64,000 nucleotides of DNA from Schistocerca nitens (lineage: Eukaryota > Arthropoda > Insecta > Orthoptera > Acrididae): contig NC_064615.1 in assembly GCF_023898315.1 (NCBI RefSeq), forward strand, positions 8,380,501 to 8,444,500, given 5' to 3'. Below the pieces are notes generated by a model. It made no database searches. It was given only the letters and a program-made list of their open reading frames with translations, and was not told where the DNA came from. A program made the position numbers and the translations under genes. Each line of letters opens with the position of its first letter. The first letter of the stretch is position 1. Shown in pieces: positions 9,624 to 19,110 of this stretch.

Positions 9624-10822
9624 CACTGGAGGGCCAAAGAAACCGGTAGAACTGCCTAATATCGTGTAGGACCCCAGCGAGCATGAAGAAGTGCCGCAAC
9701 ACGACGTGGCATGGACTCGAATAATGTCTAACGTAGTGCTCGAGGGAATTGAAAGCATGCATCCGGCAAGGCTGTCCATAAATCCGTAGGAGTACCAGTG
9801 TCTGGAGATCTCTTCTGAATAGTATGTTGCAAGGCATCCCAGACATGCTCAGTAATGTTCAAGTCTGGGGGGGTTGGTGGCCAACAGAAGTATTTAAACT
9901 CAGAAGAGTGTTCCAGGGACCACTATGTAGCAATTCCGGACGTGTGGGGTGTCGCATTGTCCTGCTGGAATTTCCCAAGTACGTCGGAATGCACAATGGA
10001 CATGAATGGATGCAGGTGACGAGACAGAATGCTTTCGTAAGTGTCACCTGTCAGAGTCGTATCTAGACGTCTCAGGGGTCCTATATAACTCCAGCTGCAC
10101 ACGCCCCACACCATTACAGACCCTTCACCAGCTTGAACAGTACTCTACCCACATATAGGGTCCACGGATTCTGTAGGCTATCTCCACACCGGTACCGGTA
10201 CATCCACTCCACACAATTTCAAACGGGACTCGTGCGACCAGGCAACATGTTTCCAGTCATCAAGAGGCCAATGACGGTGTTGACGGGCCCAGGCGAGGCG
10301 TAAAGCTTTGTGTCGCGCAGTCATCAGGGGTACACCACTTGGCCTTCGGCTCCGAAAGGCCATGGTTGAATGATTCGCACCTGACATTTGTTGATGGTCC
10401 AGCATTGAAATCTCCAGCAATTTGCGGAAGGATTGCACTTCTGTCACGTTGAACGATTGTCTTTATTCGTAGTGGGTCCCGTTCTTGGAGGATTTTTTTT
10501 TCGGTGGCAGCGATGTCGGAGATATGATGTTTTACTGGATTCCTGATATTCATGGTACATTCGTGAAATGGTCGTACGGGAAAATCCCCACTTCATCGCT
10601 ACCTCGGAGATGCTGTGTCCCATCGCTCCTGCACCGACTATAACAGCACTTTCGAACTCACGTAAATCTTGCTAATCTGCCATTGTAGCAGCATTAACCG
10701 AACAGCTGCGCAAGACACTTGTCTTATATAGGCGTTGTCGACCGCAGCGCCCCGTTGTGCCTGTTTACATTTCTCTGTATTTGAAAACGCATTGCTATAC
10801 CAGCTTCTTTGGATCCTCAGTG
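9624..10822 (-). mobile_element. Tc1/mariner-superfamily transposon, Tc1-like, decayed
   Basis: The ends are inverted repeats ('cactggagggccaaagaaac' on the left; the complement of the right end begins cactgaggatccaaagaag), each flanked by a TA dinucleotide (9622-9623 and 10823-10824). This is the hallmark of Tc1 insertion. At about 1.2 kb it is close to a full-length Tc1-like element. The transposase is read on the minus strand and is broken. Two related copies lie at 51.7-53.0 kb and 61.9-62.3 kb. Confidence 0.92.
9660..10683 (-). pseudogene. Tc1-like transposase (stop and frameshifts)
   Basis: Transposase catalyses cut-and-paste excision. The minus-strand start at 10,683 is followed after three codons by a TAG. 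Then come a helix-turn-helix stretch ('EVAMKWGFSRTTISRMY'), the motif around the first Asp with a change ('HVAWSHESRL', His where Asp is expected in the usual WSDES), 'MVWGVCSW', the second Asp in 'FQQDNATPHTS' and the start of the C-terminal region. The pieces lie in at least three frames (for example 10,260-10,553, 10,178-10,447 and 9,923-10,114). The missing first acidic residue means it could not work even if the frame were intact. Confidence 0.88.
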
Positions 10823-10936
10823 TATCTGCAGCGTAGGCCTTAGTAATTACATTAATTAAAAATACTTTTGTACATTAACGCACGCAATACAGTGCATATG
10901 TTAAAATTTCTTACAGTGGAACCTTTTGCTTCCGAC

Positions 10937-11602
10937 TTAGAACAGGATGTTCCATTCTTGCAGAAACTGGGCAAGGCTGACATAGTCCATTATAGGCAGC
11001 TGTCGATAGGGGTCCGTCACAGATGTAGACTGGAGAATTCCTGCTCTGACCAAGGCCTTAAGAAACATGCGGCGTTGTCTGTCATAGCATGAACACCCTA
11101 GTATCATATGGTTGAGGTCTGCAATGTCAGTTGGGTGGACTTCACAGTATGGAAATGGATGAAGTTTGAGGTCTGCAATGTCAGTTGGGTGGACTTCGCA
11201 GTATGGAAATGGATGAAGTTTGAGGTCTGCAATGTCAGTTGGGTGGACTTCGCAGCATGGAAATGGATGAACTTTCATCCTATAAAAATGTGAAGGATAA
11301 CAGCTCTGACCCAGCGGGATGCGCGTTTTAGTAGTGTTATGACGTGTGATTAGCTTGCCTTGGGAGAAACAGGTTCTTCGCAGAATACTCGGAAGTATTT
11401 CGGCATGATGTGTTCCTTTGGACTGTTGTGAGATTTCGCACGTCTGTGACCATTCTTGATGGACCTTTTTCTTTGTGGGAGCAACAAAATCGGCATATGG
11501 AAGGCAATTGTAGTAATGCTTGGCATCAATCACATTTTGTTTTGATAGGTGGTCCGCTATATTCTCTAAAAACTCATTACGCTTCTTTGACAGCCTTCCC
11601 AA
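10937..11602 (-). pseudogene. C-terminal end of non-LTR retrotransposon ORF2 (RNase H/tail region)
   Basis: This 221-residue open frame resembles the region following RNase H in Jockey-type LINE ORF2 proteins: 'NIADHLSKQ' (end of RNase H, ADxLAK-like), then 'GTHHAEILPSILRRTCFSQGKLITRH', then 'RIPLGQSCYPSHFYRMKVH', then a Cys/His segment ending 'IADLNHMILGCSCYDRQRR'. In relatives the last part reads roughly 'P.C....IADLNHI...CP.Y'. The unit KLHPFPYCEVHPTDIADL is present three times in tandem with exact 54-bp period, whereas family members are expected to have it once. It begins inside the gene, so it is truncated upstream. The Tc1-like element lies just beyond its 3' end. Confidence 0.7.
11114..11275 (-). 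repeat. in-frame 54-bp tandem repeat, 3 copies
   Basis: Units start at 11,114, 11,168 and 11,222, exactly 54 bp apart and differing at very few positions. The repeat adds 36 residues to the LINE-derived frame without disrupting it. Confidence 0.95.
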
Positions 11603-11689
11603 CTGCTCATAGAGGAACCTCGCATTGTTTCACTGCAGGTCATCCAAAAAAGACATTATGTGGTCAGTCAACTTTCCAGTGAAGGGCAT

Positions 11690-12705
11690 GATCAACCTGG
11701 ATGTGGTTGGATCTAATAAATGCATAAGTTGGTCGAATACTTCCAACTCTTAACTCTGCCTTCATAGCTGAAAGCCAATTAAGAAAGTCTGAATTATCTA
11801 CTTTCAATTGCTTCATTTCGTTAACCAGTGCTTGATTACCTTCAGACTAGCGACACCTGCGTTTGAGACTCTGTCATTCCGGGATCTTAATATCCAATAA
11901 ACTCTAAGGAATCCAAAATACGCTCACAACTTGCTGTATGAAATAGTACACAGTTATAGCAGCCGTCTTAACGTAATCGATATTTACTGTTTGCAACGAC
12001 TGGCCATATGCCCGTACCAAGGGGCACTTAACAGAAATTACTGGCACTGACTCCGTACAAGGTGCAGAATGTCCTGTCAGTTAACACGGACCACAGCTCA
12101 CAGGTCGAAAATAATACTCCTTTGTATTACCACAGAACTACGAAAGATCAACTGGTTTTCCTGGCTGTACAAACATAATCCTCAAATTACTGTCTCTCAC
12201 TCGCTTAGATTCCATGCCCTCTGTACATAAAACCGGAAAAACAACTACAAACAACAATAGTCTGCGCACTCACCCAATTCTTCAACGAAACTGTTTGTTA
12301 CGGTTGCGAAGCCGTGCTGCATGGAGGTCGACAACGCTGACGCCAGTTGCCAGACGAAGTCTACAAGTACTTCTGACAGCCTCTATAGCGATCTAGGGTG
12401 TGTGGGGCTCCTATCGCGTAGAGATATTGGAGTGGCGGGTTCTGGAGCCGATGATGCTGGCCGGGGATTGCTACGAATACTCCGGTGCAAGGTATAACGT
12501 ATTTTATTCAGTCTTGAGCTACAAGTGCTGCAATCTACCTGGATGTCCACTCTGTAGTGCGTGGTTCAGCGGCAGTGCTGGGGACCTTGGAAGGTCATGG
12601 CGATGAGATGACCGTTCCAGGTCTGCGTCCTACTTTGCTGACATTATTTTTCTCACTCTGCACCGCGTGCCTTTATTAGCACTACGCGGCCCTGCGTGAA
12701 CTGTG
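11690..12705. other. no recognised feature
   Basis: Only short open frames without motifs are seen. The region up to about 12,180 could be decayed upstream LINE sequence on the minus strand, but I could not read recognisable protein from it. Confidence 0.35.
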
Positions 12706-12710
12706 TCAAC

Positions 12711-13191
12711 TGTTGTGGCGTAACACTACGCCACACTGAGAAGGAAGCCGAAAGGCACGCGTACACATACGCCGACTGGCGTCAAGTCTGGAACAGGATA
12801 CGTTATGACTGCTATAAAGAAAATACGTAGCTTTGGAATATACTTAACTTTTAATCACTCCTTGTGATACATCTCTCTTGACTATACAAATGACACTCGT
12901 AAGATACATGCACTGTGACCATTGGCGCTTTGCTAAGTCGTAGCCATTAACTTAGCTGAAGGCTATTCTAACTGTCTCTCGGCAAATGAGAGCAAAGGCT
13001 TCGTCAGTATAGTCGCTAGCAACGTCGTCGTACAACTGGGGCGAGTGCTAGTACGTCTCTCCAGTCCTGCCTTGTGGTGGCGCTCGGTTTGCGATCACAC
13101 AGTGGCGACACGCGGGTCCGACATGTACTAATGGACCGCGGCCGATTTAAGCTACCACCTAGCAAGTGTGGTGTCTGGCGGTGACACCACA
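12711..13191 (-). repeat. 3' LTR of the Gypsy element
   Basis: It begins on the plus strand with tgttgtggcgtaacactacg and ends with ggtgacaccaca, so in element orientation it runs TGTGGTGTCACC...ACAACA. Differences from the other LTR were seen near 12,777 (t/c), 12,930 (t/c) and 13,070 (t/g). Confidence 0.95.
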
Positions 13192-13203
13192 TTCCTCCCC
13201 CGC
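13192..13203 (-). promoter_or_regulatory. polypurine tract of the Gypsy element
   Basis: Directly upstream of the 3' LTR (element orientation) the sequence reads gcgggggaggaa, an RNase H-resistant primer for plus-strand DNA synthesis. Position and composition are both as expected. Confidence 0.88.
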
Positions 13204-13443
13204 AAATCGGCGAACGGTCGTGTTATAAGGCTTCCGCCCGCCGTGGGGAGGACCCCATGTTGGCGTATGCGATGAGGTGGGGAGCCTAACAGCAGGCGAG
13301 GCTGTGCCACCCGCACCCGGCCATTCGGTCCGAGTGGAGCTAGGAAACGCCTGAAAACCTAGTCCAGGGTGCACGTCAACATGCGGTGTATGCGCCCGTA
13401 ATGAGACAGGAGGGGCCGAAGGGTCGACCTCCATATGGTCGGG

Positions 13444-14730
13444 TCACCCGACGGGCGAAGACGACATCTGGTCCGGAGCGGGCAAGAGTTCCATGGTGGA
13501 GGACAGCCGGTCACGGGAAGCGAGCGGCGGCGCGTGACTCAGGGAGGCGCCATGCGGTTGCAGCGAAGCGTCCACTGTGGGCGGCGCTGGCGGGATAACA
13601 GGCGGCGGCGGCGCGTCGCCATGAGGCAAAATGGAAGGCAGCGTCGGTAACACCTGGGGATGAGGCGAGCCAGTAGATGGGTCCCCAGGGCGCTGACCGG
13701 ACGGCACCGTCGCTGAAGGCAGACGGGGAGCGGCAGAACCCAGGCGACGACAGAGGCGCAGCTGATTGAGATGCCAACGCACCTCACCAGAGGCCCCCAA
13801 AACCAAATACATCGCGCGGCCGAGGCAGCGAAGAATGCGCCCTGCGAGCCAACGCCGTGAACCGCGATAGAAAACAACGTCGCCAGGAGCAAAAGCAGTA
13901 GTCTGCCGCTGCACTGGAACCTGATGCGGCGGATGCAGCAAAGACATCAAGGTTCGATGAGGACGACCATGGAGCAACTCAGCCGACGAGCGACCATCGC
14001 GGGGCTGAGAGCGATACGAAGACAAAAAGAGCAACAATGCGTCCTCCGTAGAATGCGACTCTTTCAACTTCAACATCTGTGACTTGAAAGTCCGGACCAA
14101 CTGTTCAGCGGCACCATTTGACTGAGGCGAAAACGGCGCGGATGTCAGATGTTGAATACCATTGGCCTTGCAGAATGACTGAAATTCTGCGGACATGAAT
14201 TGTGGGCCATTGTCGGAAACAATAGTCTGGGGAAGACCGTCAATGCAAAAAATAGCGGACAACGCTTGGATGGTGGCAGATGACGTCGTGGAAGACATCC
14301 GGACAACAAAAGGAAAATTACTGAAGGAATCCACCACAACCAACCATCGAGCATTCCAGAATGGACCAGCAAAATCGATGTGCAAGCGTTGCCAAGGGGA
14401 AGTGGCTGTCGGCCATGCAAAGAATTTCCGCGGCGGGGCGGATTGTTGTTCGGCACACGCCACGCAAGAAGAGCACATATTCGCAATCGCAGCATCGATT
14501 CCGAACCAAGTACAGTGCTGACGAGCAAGTTGTTTCGTACGCACTATACCCCAATGTCCTTGGTGAAGAAGCCGTAAGACAGAGGACTGTAACGAACGTG
14601 GGACCACGACTCTGGATTGATCATTATCAGAACGCAACAGCAAAACACCACGTCGTACAAAAAGTCTCCCTTGTGAGCAAAAAATCGGCGAACCAACGGA
14701 TCCTCGATCTGTGACTTTGACAAGGACCAT
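13444..14730 (-). pseudogene. pol: Ty3/Gypsy pol, integrase part
   Basis: Integrase inserts the cDNA into the genome. The frame holds the zinc-binding H-H-C-C domain ('LHQGHWG' with His at about residues 56 and 59; 'CSSCVAC' with Cys at 89 and 92), and the catalytic triad Asp119 ('HIDFAGP'), Asp173 ('VSDNGPQF') and Glu209 ('SNGAAEQLVRTFK'). The C-terminal DNA-binding stretch is 'FAPGDVVFYRGSRRW...GRI' and ends in a Pro-rich tail. Its first 20 or so codons overlap the end of the upstream frame in another phase, so the apparent Met start at 14,730 is an artefact. In the intact element this would continue from RNase H. About 250 bp of untranslated sequence follows before the polypurine tract. 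Confidence 0.92.
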
Positions 14731-14993
14731 TGCGTAGCAACAAAACGCAAAACAGTAGCAAGGACAGGGTCAGCAGCTGTGGCTGTAGCGACACGACGAA
14801 AATCAATCGGAAACGATTCGACCACGTCATCGGTTTCCGAATCAATGAACATGCAAGCAAGTTCGGAGGGATCGAATGCTTTATCCTCAGCAACAGGCAA
14901 ACGGGACAACGCATCAGCGTTTCCGTGCTTAGCAGTGGACCTATACAAGATATCGTAGCGGTACTGCGAGAGGAAAAGAGACCAGCGAATGAA
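14544..14993 (-). pseudogene. pol: Gypsy pol connection between RNase H and integrase
   Basis: Immediately after the TAA at 14,994-14,996 the same frame continues with 'FIRWSLFLSQYRYDI', then 'HGNADALSRLP', the conserved end of RNase H. It proceeds to 'IEDPLVRRFFAHKGDF', where homology moves to the next frame (14,730 frame, 'GRLFVRRGVLLL'). So there is one in-frame nonsense codon upstream and one single-base indel at about 14,655-14,680. Confidence 0.85.
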
Positions 14994-17813
14994 TTACTGC
15001 GCTGTACGTGGAGGTACAGGCTTGTTCGGATGAAAAAGCGATGTCAAAGGTTTGTAGTCTGTGATGATGGTAAAGTGACGACCATACAAGAAATCATGGA
15101 ACTTAGTAACACCAAACACGAGAGCTAAAGCTTCTTTCTCTATCTGTGAATAATTGCGTTGCGCAGACGAGAGCAATTTTGAAGCAAAGGCAATAGGACG
15201 ATCATGCGATCCATCTTTGTGCGCAAGCACAGCACCGATCCCGAATTCCGGTGCATCGACCATCAACAAAAGGGGTTTCTGGGGATCGAATGGCGTAAGG
15301 CAAGTATTTGAAAGCAACGCCGATTTCAACTGGCGAAAGGCGCGTTCGCATTCCGTCGTCCAGACGAACGGAACACCTTTACGGCGTAAGCGATGAAGCG
15401 GAGCTGAAAGGGAAGAGGCATGGGGAACATATGGATGGTAGTAATTAATTTTTCCCAACACACTCTGTAGCTGCTTCACATTCTGTGGCGAAGGTAACTC
15501 CTGTATGGCACGGAGGTGCTCTGGACTCAGATGTATGCCTTGTGCATTTATGACATGGCCCAGATATGGTAAGTCACGAGCAAAAAACACACATTTGTCC
15601 TTCCTCAAGCGAAGACCATTTTGTCGCAAGACCTGAAATAACGTTCGTAGGTTGGCCAAATGTTCGGCTTCTGTCTTTCCGGAGATCACAATATCGTCCA
15701 GATAGTTCGCAGCAGTAGGGACCGACGCACAAACAGTTTTTAAACATTGCTGAAACAATGCAGGGGCGGATGCACACCCGAATGGCAGTCTTTTGAATTG
15801 GTACAATCCAAGATGCGTGTTAACCACCAATACGCGCTGGGATTCTTCGTCCACCGGTATTTGCAAGTACGCATCTGCTAGGTCCAATTTCGAAAAGTAT
15901 TTACCCGGGCACAGTTTATCAAAAAGATCTTCCGGGTGGGGCAAAGGAAAAGTTGCAGTCACAAGTTGTGGATTCACAGTTGCCTTGAAGTCCACACAAA
16001 GTCTCAATTTTCCGGAAGGTTTTGGCAAAATTACTAAGGGTGAGGCCCAGAGAGAAGCCTGCACACGTTCAATTACACCTTGAGATTCTAAACCGTGTAA
16101 TGTTCTTGCGACCTCATCACGCAATGCGTGGGGAACATTGCGCGCTCTGAAAAATTTCGGTTGCGCGGCCACTTTGAGTTCCAAATGTGCTTCATAGTTT
16201 GTAACGCAACCAAGGCCCGGTGCAAAAATGTCTGCAAATTCTTCACAAAGACGAGAAACACTGGCGGAAGGTACAGTCTGGTTCACTAATAGGACCTGAT
16301 TTACGATTGACGAGTGAAAGAACTGAAATAAATCTAAACCAAACAAGTTCACTGCCGTAGAAGAACGAAGAACGTAAAATGACACAAGTTTTGTTTGTCC
16401 CTTGTATGTGGCAAGAAGGCTGCACTGTCCTGACACAGGTATCTGCTGTCCTAAATAACTATTGAGCTGAACATTTGCGGCACGCAACGGAGGTTTGCCC
16501 AGTTGTTTGTACATGTCTTGATTGAGCAATGAAACTGCAGCTCCGGTATCGAGCTGGAATGGTATCACTTTGCCTCCAAAGTCTAAGTCTACAAAAAGTT
16601 TATTGTCCTGCTGACGACAAGAGCGGCTTTCACGTGCAATTTGAACTGATACAGGTACAGAAGCACTTGCGACTTTACGGGATTTCCGGCGACGTCGAAG
16701 CACACTTTTTGTGGGACGAACACAGTCACTGTTAGATAAAGTGGCACTGGACAGGGTGGAATTAACGACATGAATGTCCATGGGCGAAGGTCCACGAGCC
16801 TGATTGTCCCTGGTTCGATTCCGGCGCGAAGCAAAGGGCCTGGAATGGTTTTGATTGTCTGATCTTAGCTTTTTCTGGCAAACACTTTGAACATGTCCTT
16901 TCTTATGACAGTAAAAGCAAATAGCTTGGCGTGACGGGCAATTGTCACGCGAATGTCTAGTTGCACACTGCGGGCATGATTTTAGAACTGCATTGGCATG
17001 CTTACGCGGTACACGTGTTTGCGAGCTAGGCTGCAGCTGCGCGGACGTGCGCGAGGGCCGTTTAACGTCCCGTGCTGCGCGCCCGGCGGGCCGGTCAATG
17101 CGACACACTGCTGGCGAAGTTTCAAATGATTCCTGAGCAAAGTCAAGTGTGTCTTGCCTATCCAATATGTCTATCACTTGTTGAAGGGAGGGATTAACCA
17201 GTTTCAAAATCTGTTCCCGTATGCGAACATCAGAAACGTTCTGTGCTATTGCATCACGCACCATAGTATCTGAATACGGAAGTCCACATTCACATGCAAA
17301 ATCACAATCCCTAGTAAGTCCTTGCAATGTTGCAACCCACTCCCTATTAGTCTGACCGGCCGTACGTTTGGTACGAAAGAACGTATACCTTTTTGCAACG
17401 ACATTGACTGTTTCCTTGAAATAGGCATCTAAAGCAGACAAAATTTCTTCGTAGGACAGAGTTGCTATGTCACGTCGGGGAAACAATTTCACTATCACAC
17501 GGTAGGTGGACACACCGACACAAGAAAGCAAAAACGGCTGCCGCTCATTACCTTGAATTCTGTGGGCGGCGAGATGGAAGCCAAATTGGCGGGACCATTC
17601 AGTCCAAGATTCGTGGGCTGCGTCAAAGCTACGAAACGGAGGTGCAACTACATGTTGTGGCGGCGGTAGCGATGAAGCGGCGGCGGCCGCATCGGGGTGC
17701 AGCGCACGTTGACCCTGGACGAGCTGTCGCAGGGCATCCAATAACGCCTGCGTCTGCTGATTCTGCAAGCGATAAAATTCGGACAGTACATCTGGAGATT
17801 GTGGCGAAGCCAT
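14994..17813 (-). CDS. gag-pol: Ty3/Gypsy gag-pro-RT-RNase H polyprotein
   Basis: This 939-residue single frame encodes structural and enzymatic parts of a retrotransposon. Residues 1-270 are gag-like, with an Ala/Pro-rich segment near 40-60 and the helical 'SWTEWSRQFGFHL' region. There are two zinc knuckles of CCHC type (C280-C292 with CX2CX3HX4C; C299-C312 with CX2CX4HX4C), a protease with 'LDTGA' at 421-425, RT with 'LDLADAYLQ' at 643 and catalytic 'YLDD' at 704-707, and RNase H with 'MVDAPEFG' (853), 'EKEALALVFG' and 'IITDYKPL' (919). Gag and pol share one frame, so no programmed frameshift is needed. The start Met at 17,813 is 64 bp inside the 5' LTR. The frame ends prematurely at a TAA inside the end of RNase H. 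Confidence 0.94.
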   Translation of the reverse strand: MASPQSPDVLSEFYRLQNQQTQALLDALRQLVQGQRALHPDAAAAASSLPPPQHVVAPPFRSFDAAHESWTEWSRQFGFHLAAHRIQGNERQPFLLSCVGVSTYRVIVKLFPRRDIATLSYEEILSALDAYFKETVNVVAKRYTFFRTKRTAGQTNREWVATLQGLTRDCDFACECGLPYSDTMVRDAIAQNVSDVRIREQILKLVNPSLQQVIDILDRQDTLDFAQESFETSPAVCRIDRPAGRAARDVKRPSRTSAQLQPSSQTRVPRKHANAVLKSCPQCATRHSRDNCPSRQAICFYCHKKGHVQSVCQKKLRSDNQNHSRPFASRRNRTRDNQARGPSPMDIHVVNSTLSSATLSNSDCVRPTKSVLRRRRKSRKVASASVPVSVQIARESRSCRQQDNKLFVDLDFGGKVIPFQLDTGAAVSLLNQDMYKQLGKPPLRAANVQLNSYLGQQIPVSGQCSLLATYKGQTKLVSFYVLRSSTAVNLFGLDLFQFFHSSIVNQVLLVNQTVPSASVSRLCEEFADIFAPGLGCVTNYEAHLELKVAAQPKFFRARNVPHALRDEVARTLHGLESQGVIERVQASLWASPLVILPKPSGKLRLCVDFKATVNPQLVTATFPLPHPEDLFDKLCPGKYFSKLDLADAYLQIPVDEESQRVLVVNTHLGLYQFKRLPFGCASAPALFQQCLKTVCASVPTAANYLDDIVISGKTEAEHLANLRTLFQVLRQNGLRLRKDKCVFFARDLPYLGHVINAQGIHLSPEHLRAIQELPSPQNVKQLQSVLGKINYYHPYVPHASSLSAPLHRLRRKGVPFVWTTECERAFRQLKSALLSNTCLTPFDPQKPLLLMVDAPEFGIGAVLAHKDGSHDRPIAFASKLLSSAQRNYSQIEKEALALVFGVTKFHDFLYGRHFTIITDYKPLTSLFHPNKPVPPRTAQ

Positions 17814-17877
17814 GACACAAATAATTCAGAGCAAAGCAAGTAGAAAGAACACGATCCTGTAATCCTCGTTGCCTATC
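17814..17877 (-). promoter_or_regulatory. Gypsy leader (primer-binding site region)
   Basis: These 64 bp between 5' LTR and gag should hold the primer-binding site for minus-strand synthesis. In element orientation the sequence starts gataggcaacgagg, which lacks the usual TGG that pairs with tRNA CCA ends. I could not assign the primer tRNA. Confidence 0.5.
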
Positions 17878-18358
17878 TGTTGTGGCGTAACACTACGCCA
17901 CACTGAGAAGGAAGCCGAAAGGCACGCGTACACACACGCCGACTGGCGTCAAGTCTGGAACAGGATACGTTATGACTGCTATAAAGAAAATACGTAGCTT
18001 TGGAATATACTTAACTTTTAATCACTCCTTGTGATACATCTCTCTTGACTATACAAATGACACTCGTAAGATACATGCACTGTGACCATTGGCGCCTTGC
18101 TAAGTCGTAGCCATTAACTTAGCTGAAGGCTATTCTAACTGTCTCTCGGCAAATGAGAGCAAAGGCTTCGTCAGTATAGTCGCTAGCAACGTCGTCGTAC
18201 AACTGGGGCGAGTGCTAGTACGTCTCTCCAGTCCTGCCGTGTGGTGGCGCTCGGTTTGCGATCACACAGTGGCGACACGCGGGTCCGACATGTACTAATG
18301 GACCGCGGCCGATTTAAGCTACCACCTAGCAAGTGTGGTGTCTGGCGGTGACACCACA
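17878..18358 (-). repeat. 5' LTR of the Gypsy element
   Basis: It has the same 481-bp length and ends as the 3' LTR (12,711-13,191). It contains the transcription start and polyadenylation signals of the element by family knowledge; I did not locate a clear TATA box. Confidence 0.95.
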
Positions 18359-18363
18359 TCAAC

Positions 18364-18868
18364 GACGTGTATGTCCGCTGAATTCTCGTTGGCGGCCACT
18401 GCCACCGGGTTAGAAGCTCGCCCTGGTACGGAAGGATGACCGCAGTACCGCAATGGCTGCAAACCACTGCCTTCCAAGGCAGAAGTTCGGTGCTGTCGTG
18501 GAGCCAGAGAAACATCGTAGTCTTGTTTCAAGTCCATGGGTGCGGACTTAGAGCCATGAACTGGTCTGGTGGAGTTGGCTGCTCACACCGGGGTCAGGTG
18601 CTGGCTCGCCCATTGTGTGATGGAGTCTTGCAGGGATCAGTTGTTACGGAGGTTGCTGCTAGACTGTGAATAACTGTGCAACAGGGGGTGCTGTAGCGAT
18701 TAATAGCACACTTGGTGTGCCGTTACATTGCTCCCAGGCGTTTACAAAGTAACACCTCTGTGTCTCAAACATGTGGCACTACTTCACAGGCCGGTTCGTA
18801 GTATGTTGACCTTTCTGCAACGTTACCTCTACTGTGTTGCTTGGACAAGCTGCTTTGTGGTGTACAAG
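18364..18868. other. no recognised feature
   Basis: Flanking DNA between the Gypsy insertion and the next SINE; small open frames only. Confidence 0.35.
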
Positions 18869-18880
18869 CATGCTGCTTGT

Positions 18881-19098
18881 TCAAAAATGGTTCAAATGGC
18901 TCTGAGCACTATGGGACTTAACATCTATGGTCATCAGTCCCCTAGAACTTAGAACTACTTAAACCTACTAACATACGGACATCACACAACACCCAGTCAT
19001 CACGAGGCAGAGAAAATCCCTGACCCCGCCGGGAATCGAACCCGGGAACCCGGGCGTGGGAAGCGAGAACGCTACCGCACGACCACGAGCTGCGGACT
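18881..19098 (-). mobile_element. SINE, type A (tRNA-Gly-like head, common tail)
   Basis: On the minus strand the head has 'gtggtcgtgcggtagcg' and B box 'gggttcgattccc', followed by 'tcagggattttctctgcctc' and the common tail ending 'ctcagagccatttgaacca'. A 12-bp target duplication, catgctgcttgt, lies at 18,869-18,880 and 19,099-19,110. Confidence 0.92.
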
Positions 19099-19110
19099 CA
19101 TGCTGCTTGT

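Larger units (their letters stand above)
12711..18358 (-). mobile_element. complete Ty3/Gypsy LTR retrotransposon (young insertion)
   Basis: The element is 5,648 bp and reads on the minus strand: 5' LTR 17,878-18,358, gag-pro-pol, polypurine tract, 3' LTR 12,711-13,191. The flanks carry a perfect 5-bp target duplication, tcaac, at 12,706-12,710 and 18,359-18,363. The LTRs differ at about three positions of 481, so insertion was recent. Protease, RT, RNase H and integrase are in the Ty3/Gypsy order. There is no env-like frame. It cannot act on its own as read here because pol has one stop and one frameshift. Confidence 0.97.

Noticed and set aside
13459..14528. Shadow frames on both strands across the Gypsy integrase (e.g. 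14,195-14,521 plus)
   Set aside because: They overlap the recognised integrase frame and show no motifs.
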